Shown here: positions 13,214-19,336 of the stretch, piece after piece
Position numbering within the stretch: position 1 is the stretch's first letter
Layout: each line of letters begins with the position of its first letter
Source: CAZPXF01 sp964590945
Lineage (GTDB): Bacteria > Bacillota > Clostridia > Lachnospirales > Lachnospiraceae
DNA: 19,336 bases
Reading direction: 5' to 3'
NCBI GenBank assembly: GCA_964590945.1
Contig: CAZPXF010000040.1
Coordinates: 1 to 19,336 of the forward strand
The notes under the pieces: model-generated
Seen by the model: the letters and a program-made list of their open reading frames with translations, nothing else
What the model was told of the DNA's origin: nothing
Database searches by the model: none
Position numbers and translations under genes: made by a program

Positions 13214-14709
13214 ATATTTTGGTAATTCGAATCAGTACGAACGATATGCAGGGAGTTATTTTTAATGAGAGCTCGGACATCCGTTACCAGACAGAAGCAG
13301 ATTATCAGCCGCAGCAGCTTGGGGAGGGTAACGTTGAGCAGAACCCCCTGGAATGGTCCGCGGCGCTCATGGAAGTGTGCAGGGATTGCATGCAGTTCCT
13401 GGAGTGGAACCAGGAGAGTCTTGAGGCGATCGTCTATACGTCGCAGAGATCCAGTGTGATCCCGGTCGACGAGAATGGGAAACCTCTCCGAAATGCGATC
13501 ATGTGGAGCGATACGCGCAACGCATCCTATATCAGCAGTCTTATTCCAAAGGCGGCAAGGATCTATGAACTTTCGGGGAGTACGCCAAACGCCGTTTTCT
13601 CCGGCACAAAGATGCGCTGGATCATGGAGCATCAACCGGAGATCTATGCACAGACCTATAAATTCTGTACGGTTGGCGATTATCTGAATTATGTTATGAC
13701 CGGTGAATTTAAGACAGACTATACCTATGGGAGCCGTTCCATGCTGATGAATATCGGACGCTTCGAATGGGATGAGGAACTGCTTGAGCTGATCGGCGTT
13801 GAGAAGGACAAACTCTGCGAGATCGTACCGCCGGGATCGATCACAGGATTTACGACGGAGTCTTTTTCGAAAAGCAGCGGGATTCCGACGGGTATCCCGG
13901 TCATTTCAGCCGGCGGCGACCAGCAGTGCAGCGCACTGGGGGCCGGAGTATTGGAAGAGAATTCGACAGAGATCACAGTTGGACCGGGAGGTTATATTTT
14001 CAGCTGCAGCGGTCAGAAACTGACAGATGTTTCGCGTGGCATTATGTGCAGTGCGCATGCGATTCCGGAAAAATATGTACTGGAATGTTCGATGATCAAC
14101 AGCGATGATATCTATCGCTGGGTCAATTACCTCTTTTTTGGCGGGGATGATATGCATCCGAAGAATTTTGTGAAGATCGACCGCGCGGTTGATGAAACGC
14201 CGGTCGGCTCCCATGGATGTATTGCGATTCCCTATTTGTCAGGAAGGGGCACGCCGGATTGGAATATGCAGGCTTTTGGAGGTTTCCTGAATGTGTCGCT
14301 CGCGACCACAAAGGGAGATATGTCGCGAAGTGTGCTCGAGTCGATCGCGTGCGAGATGAGTAATATGCTGGAAGTTTTAGGCAGCTGCACGACGGTACCG
14401 GATGAAATTTTTCTTGGCGGATACCTGGTTCACTCGAGGGCGTTTTGCCAGATGATCGCGGATGCCTCCGGTATCGTTATGAAACGGAATCTGACGCCGA
14501 TTGCGCAGACTTCGTTCGGAGCCTTCATTGTCGCGTCGGTGACACTTGGAATCTATGGGAGATATGAGGACTCTTTCGCCCGCGGAAGGCAGCATATCCG
14601 TTATAAAACCTTTGAACCGATTGCAGAGAACCATAAGGTATACAGTGAACTGCGCGGTCGGATCAATGATCTGTACAGGCGACTTGTGGATCCTGTGTAT
14701 AGGCAATGA
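13210..14709 (+). CDS. FGGY-fold kinase paralogue with a degenerate phosphate-binding motif
   Basis: The 499-residue protein is full length for an FGGY sugar/polyol kinase and clearly paralogous to the protein at 17033-18309. They share TSQRSSxIPVDxxGKPL, IMWxDxRN, FSGxKMxW and a PYxxGRGxPDWN segment. The N-terminal DxGTTxxR loop that binds ATP phosphates and Mg is altered: where the other copy has D7-V-G-T-T it has R7-I-S-T-N. The TxGTSG-like loop reads TVGPGG (256-261). The catalytic-base motif GGDQQ (D237) and the C-terminal GGYLVHSRAFCQ are kept. It might bind the sugar without efficient phosphorylation. The start overlaps the preceding stop. Alternatives are an active kinase with a rearranged site, or a regulatory subunit of the second kinase. 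Confidence 0.88.
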   Translation: MNILVIRISTNDMQGVIFNESSDIRYQTEADYQPQQLGEGNVEQNPLEWSAALMEVCRDCMQFLEWNQESLEAIVYTSQRSSVIPVDENGKPLRNAIMWSDTRNASYISSLIPKAARIYELSGSTPNAVFSGTKMRWIMEHQPEIYAQTYKFCTVGDYLNYVMTGEFKTDYTYGSRSMLMNIGRFEWDEELLELIGVEKDKLCEIVPPGSITGFTTESFSKSSGIPTGIPVISAGGDQQCSALGAGVLEENSTEITVGPGGYIFSCSGQKLTDVSRGIMCSAHAIPEKYVLECSMINSDDIYRWVNYLFFGGDDMHPKNFVKIDRAVDETPVGSHGCIAIPYLSGRGTPDWNMQAFGGFLNVSLATTKGDMSRSVLESIACEMSNMLEVLGSCTTVPDEIFLGGYLVHSRAFCQMIADASGIVMKRNLTPIAQTSFGAFIVASVTLGIYGRYEDSFARGRQHIRYKTFEPIAENHKVYSELRGRINDLYRRLVDPVYRQ

Positions 14710-14814
14710 TGGAATCCTGCGGTTTATATCGGAACGGGAATCGGAGCGTCTGTCAGAGTGGATAGAAGATCCAGGATGGAGATAGATGAGAAAAGACAGG
14801 AGGACATAAAATTT

Positions 14815-16092
14815 ATGTCAGGATATAGTGAGATAAAAAGGACTTATGTTAAGATTGGCGAGCGGATGGGAAAGGTCCCGGCCATGATTTACGAACCGAG
14901 ATTACTGAATGAAAAGAGCCGCATCGCAGTGGTTGTGATGCATTCGGACGGCGATTATTTTGAATTTTCACCGACGATTGCCCTGGCGGAGCGGGGATAC
15001 CGCGTATTTGCGGCGCACTTTGAGGATCCTTCCATTCCGTTGGATGAAAAGGTGGAAGAGCTGGCGCTTGTATTTAACTTTGCGAAAAACTATAACGGCA
15101 TAGAGAAGGTCCTGATTCTGGGGCACAGCGGCGGAGCAACACTGATGAGCGCCTATCAGAGCATTGCCGAGAATGGACGTTCGGTTTTCCAGGGGGATGA
15201 GAAGATTATCCGATTGAAGGATGGACCGGTATTCGCTCCGGCAGACGGCGTGTTGTTTCTTGATTCCAATTTTGGAAATGGCGCGATGAGTCTGTTGTCT
15301 TTGGATCCGAGTATCATCGATGAGACAGACGGTGTAAAACGTGACCCGGAACTGGATCTGACAAATCCGGCAAATGGATTTGATCCGGCCGGTTGTCATT
15401 ACGAAGATGCGTTTATTAAAAAGTATCTGAAAGCACAGGGCGACCGTATGAACCGCCTGATCAGATATGCACAGGAGAGAGTGGCGCTGGTCGATGCGGG
15501 CAAGGGACGTTTTGCGGATGACGAGCCGATGATCGTGCCCGGCGGGACTCAGATTGCCCCGATGAATAAGCTTTTCCCGCAGATGCCGAAATTCTTTTCG
15601 CACACGGAGAAGGAGTGGGAGCTGATCCATAAGGATGGCAGTATCACGACGCAGATCGTACCATGTGTACGTGACGCGAGGCCGGCTATGGAGACGGCCA
15701 GCAAGTATCGCATGGGGTCGCTTATCTCTACCGTAAAGACGTTCCTGAAGTCCTCGGCGGTTGTTGCGCTTCCGGAGTTTGGCTATGATGAGACGACACT
15801 TTACGGCGTGGACTGGGATTCCAGTTACTGTGTGACGACTGGAAATGTTGCGCACATCGCGAAACCGATGCTCCTGATGGGTATGACGGGAAGTTATGAG
15901 TATATCGCTGCGGAACATATGTATAACCGCGCGGTAAAATGCCAGGATAAGACTCTTGCGTTCGTGGAGGGCGCGAGCCACAACTTTGTTGCAAATGAAG
16001 CGACTGGCGGTATCCATGGAAACGACTGGGGCGACACGGTGAAAACCTGTTTTGACTACGCAGACAGATGGATTGAGGCGAGGTTCTTATAA
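14815..16092 (+). CDS. Alpha/beta-hydrolase-fold protein with large lid insertion
   Basis: The 425-residue protein has an alpha/beta-hydrolase core: VVVMHSDGD at 39-47 near the oxyanion region, the nucleophile elbow G103-H-S105-G-G107, and GASHNF with the probable catalytic His389. The 200-odd residues between contain a long insertion (about 110-330), which makes it longer than simple esterases and suggests a lid over the active site. I could not assign the acid residue. The ATG at 14815 is 11 bp behind AGGAGG; longer in-frame starts at 14758 and 14776 lack a better site. It follows the first kinase by 105 bp and precedes the MBL gene by 53 bp. Ester or amide hydrolysis of the imported compound is a fair guess. 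Confidence 0.88.
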   Translation: MSGYSEIKRTYVKIGERMGKVPAMIYEPRLLNEKSRIAVVVMHSDGDYFEFSPTIALAERGYRVFAAHFEDPSIPLDEKVEELALVFNFAKNYNGIEKVLILGHSGGATLMSAYQSIAENGRSVFQGDEKIIRLKDGPVFAPADGVLFLDSNFGNGAMSLLSLDPSIIDETDGVKRDPELDLTNPANGFDPAGCHYEDAFIKKYLKAQGDRMNRLIRYAQERVALVDAGKGRFADDEPMIVPGGTQIAPMNKLFPQMPKFFSHTEKEWELIHKDGSITTQIVPCVRDARPAMETASKYRMGSLISTVKTFLKSSAVVALPEFGYDETTLYGVDWDSSYCVTTGNVAHIAKPMLLMGMTGSYEYIAAEHMYNRAVKCQDKTLAFVEGASHNFVANEATGGIHGNDWGDTVKTCFDYADRWIEARFL

Positions 16093-16145
16093 AATCCTGA
16101 GATGGAAACGCAGTCCATTTGTTCAGAAAAGATGGTGGAAACGAT

Positions 16146-17036
16146 ATGGCAGATAAAATTGACTTTTCGGCAAAGCACGACATTCTCATACTGAATCCGG
16201 ATGGGACTGTTCAGCCGATGGATGAACCATATTTTCAGGAAACACAGATAGCGAAAAATACCTGGCAGATTCTGAGTGACGGCGATTACAGTTATCTCGT
16301 CGCGGGAAGCGATGCGGCAATCTCCATTGACACCGGCTATGGGTGTGGAAATATCCGGGAGTTTGAACAGACATTGACGCAGGCGCCGGTCCGCTATGCC
16401 GCAAACACGCATGATCATTTTGACCATACGGCGGGGAATGCTTATTTTGAGGCAGTATTTATGTCGGCAGCGACCGAACCGCTTGCGACTATTCCCTATC
16501 CGAGCTTTGCGGGAATAGAATTTCCGAAAGCGTCAGAAATTCATATTGTGGAAGATGGCGATGTCATCGATCTGGGAGATCGTAAGCTTCTTGTCATTTC
16601 GATGCCGGATCATGCGGTGGGAAGCCTGCTTTTCCTGGACGAAAAAGAACGGCTCCTGTTCGCGGGAGACGAGATCGGGGATTTCAAACGGATCAATGGT
16701 ACCGTGGCTCATATTCAGGAACAGCTTCAGCGGCTGATGAGTTTCCGCGATCGATTTGACACAATTTGCGCAGGTCCCGGTATTTTTCCGGCTGATATGG
16801 CAGACCGTCTTCTGGAGGCGGTAACGCTGATTTTAGACGGCAGCGAGGGAAAACCGGCGGAAGCCGGTTTGTATCGGGCGCCGGTTGTGCCTGGATACGA
16901 GGAACGTATGGTCTACATGCGCCGCGGTGCGCGTCCCGAGGATCTGCCGCCTGATTTTGACAGACAGGATCCCTTCAAACGTGTCTTTATGCACGCAGGG
17001 GTCGGAGTACAGTATGATGTGAGGATGATAAAATGA
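16146..17036 (+). CDS. MBL-fold metallo-hydrolase with an intact HxHxDH motif
   Basis: The 296-residue protein has the MBL signature NTHDHFDHTAGN (H89, H91, D93, H94), MPDHAVGS with H156, and FAGDE with D175, ligands for a binuclear metal centre. The usual late His (GHG near the C-terminus) is not evident; CAGPGIFPAD stands there. The fold belongs to the glyoxalase II/lactonase-like group that hydrolyses thioesters, lactones or phosphodiesters. The ATG at 16146 is preceded by GGTGGA; the reading frame extends nine codons upstream without a better start. Its end overlaps the second kinase start (ATGA at 17033-17036), implying coupled production. It is related to the metal-site-less protein at 3281-4198. 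Confidence 0.9.
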   Translation: MADKIDFSAKHDILILNPDGTVQPMDEPYFQETQIAKNTWQILSDGDYSYLVAGSDAAISIDTGYGCGNIREFEQTLTQAPVRYAANTHDHFDHTAGNAYFEAVFMSAATEPLATIPYPSFAGIEFPKASEIHIVEDGDVIDLGDRKLLVISMPDHAVGSLLFLDEKERLLFAGDEIGDFKRINGTVAHIQEQLQRLMSFRDRFDTICAGPGIFPADMADRLLEAVTLILDGSEGKPAEAGLYRAPVVPGYEERMVYMRRGARPEDLPPDFDRQDPFKRVFMHAGVGVQYDVRMIK

Positions 17037-18309
17037 GTATACTTGTATTAGATGTTGGTACAACAAGCATGAGAGGGATTCTCTATGACGCGTGTGGGGA
17101 GAAGCTTTCTGCCGCGCAGTTTCCCAATCACGTGGAATTTCTTGCGGATGGCGTTGTGGAGGAGTCAACTGCCGACTGGGAAAACAATACGGCAGCGATT
17201 ATCCGAGCGATCCTCGGAGATCCGTCTGTTGACCCGGATGCGGTTGAGGCGGTAGCGATCACATCACAGCGGTCCAGTATTATCCCGGTGGATAAGGATG
17301 GGAAACCTCTCATGGCTACGATCATGTGGCAGGACGTCAGAAACCGTGATATCTGCAGGCGGATTGAACGGCAGGATCCGGACACATTCGCAAAGACCGG
17401 GTCGCGTGTCAATACTGTGTTTTCAGGTTCGAAGATGACCTGGGTGCGCGAACAACGCCCGGAAATTTACGAACAGGTCCATAGGTTTGTGAATATCCCG
17501 GAATACATGAATTTTCTGATGTGCGGAGAATATGTATCCGATTACACCTATGCAAGCAGAAGCGGTCTTATGAATTTGCGCGGTAAGGTGTGGGATGAAG
17601 NNNNNNNNNNNNNNNNNNNNNNNNNNNNNNNNNNNNNNNNNNNNNNNNNNNNNNNNNNNNNNNNNNNNNNNNNNNNNNNNNNNNNNNNNNNNNNNNNNNN
17701 AAATATGTGATAGAGGCGAATGTGCTCGCCTGCAGTGCTGCCTATGACTGGCTCGGACGCCAGCTTTACGGGATGGAACCGATCGATTACAGTTATCTGG
17801 AGCGTGAGTTGAAATCATTCCCGCAGGTGACGGAATGTCTGGTAATCCCTTATATCAAAGGGCGTGGGGTGCCGGACTGGAATGCAAACGCGAAGGCCGT
17901 TTTTTATGGCATTACGCTTGCAACAACGAGGACAGAGATTTTCAAAAGCTTTCTTGAAAGCCTGTTTCTTGAATTCCGGAATCATCTTGATATATTCCGG
18001 AAATATGTGCCGCTCGGAACAATTTATGTAAGCGGCGGAATGACGAAAAGTGAAACCATCAATCAGCTGCTTGCGGATGTCATCGGTATGGAGATTGTAG
18101 TACGCGACGACAGTGAAGCGACAGCACGCGGGGCATGGCTTGTGGCGTTGACAGGACTTGGCTATTACAAAACAGTAGATGAGGCGATCCATTCTGTAAA
18201 GGGTGCAGGAGCAGAACATCACTATAAGCCGGATCCGGAGAAAGCGGCGGCCTATCAGAAAAAGCAGCTCAGAATGAACGCGCTGTATCAGAAAATTGAA
18301 AATGAGTGA
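17033..18309 (+). CDS. FGGY-family carbohydrate kinase, interrupted by an assembly gap
   Basis: The N-terminal 189 codons (17033-17600) and the C-terminal 202 codons (17701-18306) belong to one FGGY kinase, with the catalytic middle hidden by 100 N. The phosphate loop LVLDVGTTSMRG (4-15) is intact, IMWQDVRN is present, and the C-terminal half holds SGGMTKSETINQLLAD and DSEATARGA, as expected for the ATP-binding lobe. By alignment with the paralogue at 13210 about 98 residues, including the GGDQ base, are missing from the assembly. The halves are out of frame if the gap is read as 100 bases; a real gap of about 293 bases restores the frame. Function: ATP-dependent phosphorylation of a sugar, polyol or similar hydroxylated substrate. 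Its product may be the effector of the SorC-type regulator. Confidence 0.9.
17601..17700. other. Scaffold gap (100 N)
   Basis: Exactly 100 unknown bases, most likely a placeholder for a gap of unknown size. It falls inside the second FGGY kinase gene. The reading frame and the paralogue predict about 293 bases. Confidence 0.95.
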
Positions 18310-18408
18310 CGCACTTTGTAGACAGCGGTGTGAAGATATCCTCTATTGGTTTAGGAAGATGGTGATTATTTGATTCGGACTGAGACGAAGAAAGGGGCGG
18401 CGCCGGTG

Positions 18409-19336
18409 ATGGATCTGGTGCATGGGAGCGTCGGCAGGACGCTCTTTTTCTTTTCCCTTCCATTTATGTTAAGTACGCTGCTTCAGACACTTTACTCTAC
18501 GGTCGATACGATCATTGTGGGACAGTTTCTTGGAAGCGAGGGACTTTCCGCGGTGGCGAACGGAACACAGCTCATGCAGATGGCCTATATGATCTGTATA
18601 GGATTCTCCAGCGCCGGACAGGTCCTGATCGCGCAGGCGAAAGGAGCCGGGGAATACGATAAGCTGCAAAAGATTGTCGGAACCTTATTTTTACTGGAGA
18701 CGATCCTGTCGTTTGTGGTTGGAGGAGCCTGCCTGATTTTTGTGGAACCGCTGCTCACCGTACTGAAAACGCCGACTGAGGCTTATGCGCAGGCCCGGTA
18801 CTATATCATAATCTGCAGTATCGGTATCTTGTTTACAGGACTCTACAATATGTTCAGTGCGGTGCTTCGCGGCATGGGCGATTCCCGGCATCCGCTGATC
18901 TTTGTTACGATCGCGACGGGAGCCAATATTGTGCTTGACCTGCTTTTTGTGGCGGGTTTTCACTGGAATGTGGCCGGAGCGGCGTTTGCAACGATCCTCG
19001 GACAGGCGGCCAGTGTGGTCTTCAGCATCGATTATCTCAGAAAACACAGCCGGGAATATCGTCTGGACTTTTCGCTTCGGGAGCTGAAGCTGGTTCCCTC
19101 AATCGCGAAAAAGATCGTCAGCCTCGGTATTCCGATGGCAGTATCCGGCGCTGCGATCCAGGTCAGTTTTCTGTTCGTCTCCGGCATGGTAAACCGGCTT
19201 GGCGTGGATACCAGCGCGGCTTTTGGCGTCACACAGAAGATCCGAAGTATTCCGGGATTTATGGCGCAGGGATTTGGACAGGGCGCCACCAGTATGATCG
19301 GACAGAACTTAGGCGCTGGGAAAACTGAGCGCGTTA
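18409..19336 (+). CDS. MATE-family efflux transporter, N-terminal part
   Basis: About 309 codons are present and the gene runs off the right edge; MATE proteins usually have about 450 residues and 12 helices. The sequence shows the family pattern FFFSLPFMLSTLLQTLYSTVDTIIVGQFLG near the start, with GFSSAGQVLIAQAKGAGE, AVLRGMGDSRHP and a second-half repeat opening with SLGIPMAVSG. The ATG at 18409 follows AAAGGGG by about 11 bp; in-frame GTG 18406 and TTG 18370 are alternatives. The gene lies 99 bp after the kinase. Such transporters exchange Na+ or H+ for organic cations or drugs; here it may export a product of the pathway or be unrelated to it. A terminator-like hairpin lies within its first dozen codons. 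Confidence 0.9.
   Translation, partial: MDLVHGSVGRTLFFFSLPFMLSTLLQTLYSTVDTIIVGQFLGSEGLSAVANGTQLMQMAYMICIGFSSAGQVLIAQAKGAGEYDKLQKIVGTLFLLETILSFVVGGACLIFVEPLLTVLKTPTEAYAQARYYIIICSIGILFTGLYNMFSAVLRGMGDSRHPLIFVTIATGANIVLDLLFVAGFHWNVAGAAFATILGQAASVVFSIDYLRKHSREYRLDFSLRELKLVPSIAKKIVSLGIPMAVSGAAIQVSFLFVSGMVNRLGVDTSAAFGVTQKIRSIPGFMAQGFGQGATSMIGQNLGAGKTERV
18426..18454 (+). terminator. Terminator-like hairpin inside the start of the MATE gene
   Basis: GAGCGTC (18426-18432) and GACGCTC (18438-18444) form a perfect 7-bp G+C-rich stem, extendable by two G-U pairs, with a 5-base loop. It is followed by TTTTTCTTTT (18445-18454). The structure is that of a canonical intrinsic terminator. It covers codons 6-15 of the MATE gene, and could end the upstream transcript unless ribosomes starting at 18409 prevent folding. 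Confidence 0.55.

Noticed and set aside
14968..16017. A 349-codon open frame on the minus strand opposite the alpha/beta hydrolase.
   Set aside because: It is a shadow of the real gene: composition is rich in Arg, His and Ile as expected from antisense reading, and it shows no domain.
17707..18309. The kinase C-terminal half as a separate 200-residue gene.
   Set aside because: The apparent start is an internal GTG next to the N gap; the sequence aligns with the middle and end of the FGGY paralogue, so it is part of one interrupted gene.

Overview
The window looks like chromosome of an anaerobic Gram-positive bacterium of the Clostridia, probably Lachnospiraceae-like. This is an inference from intermediate G+C, AGGAGG-type ribosome binding sites, GTG and TTG starts, a BspA-type leucine-rich-repeat protein, an iron-sulfur flavoprotein and the overall gene families. 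No rRNA, tRNA, CRISPR array, insertion sequence or prophage gene was seen. One scaffold gap of 100 N (17601-17700) interrupts a kinase gene.

Layout. Positions 1-4198 hold a minus-strand operon, read right to left: a metallo-beta-lactamase (MBL)-fold protein, a cytosolic leucine-rich-repeat protein, a short-chain dehydrogenase (SDR)-fold protein, an amidohydrolase-fold protein, and an iron-sulfur flavoprotein cut by the window edge. Positions 4430-5437 hold a SorC/DeoR-type regulator, also on the minus strand. Positions 5438-5875 are a control region. From 5876 onward a plus-strand cluster runs: FMN-dependent alpha-hydroxy-acid oxidase-like protein, a five-part peptide/opine-type ABC importer (binding protein, two permeases, two ATPases), a small membrane protein, an FGGY-fold kinase paralogue, an alpha/beta hydrolase, an MBL-fold hydrolase, a second FGGY kinase, and a MATE exporter cut by the right edge.

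Regulation. An exact 18-base word occurs upstream of both operons. In each case it ends 13 bases before the -35 box of a good sigma-A-like promoter (17 or 18 bp spacer) and has the same orientation relative to transcription. This points to the SorC-type protein as co-regulator of both arms. Further partial copies lie in the control region. The minus-operon promoter is embedded in the terminator hairpin of the regulator gene.

Most striking observation. Several enzyme-fold proteins of the locus lack the residues their families use for catalysis. The MBL protein at 3281-4198 has lost HxHxDH, the SDR has lost its Tyr/Lys pair, the amidohydrolase has lost HxH and the late Asp, and the first FGGY protein has lost the N-terminal DxGTT phosphate motif. 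For two of these folds (MBL and FGGY) a second copy with the family motifs sits in the same cluster. The locus therefore looks like an uptake and processing module for an unknown small hydroxylated or amide-containing compound, in which putative pseudoenzymes accompany active enzymes. The substrate cannot be told from sequence.
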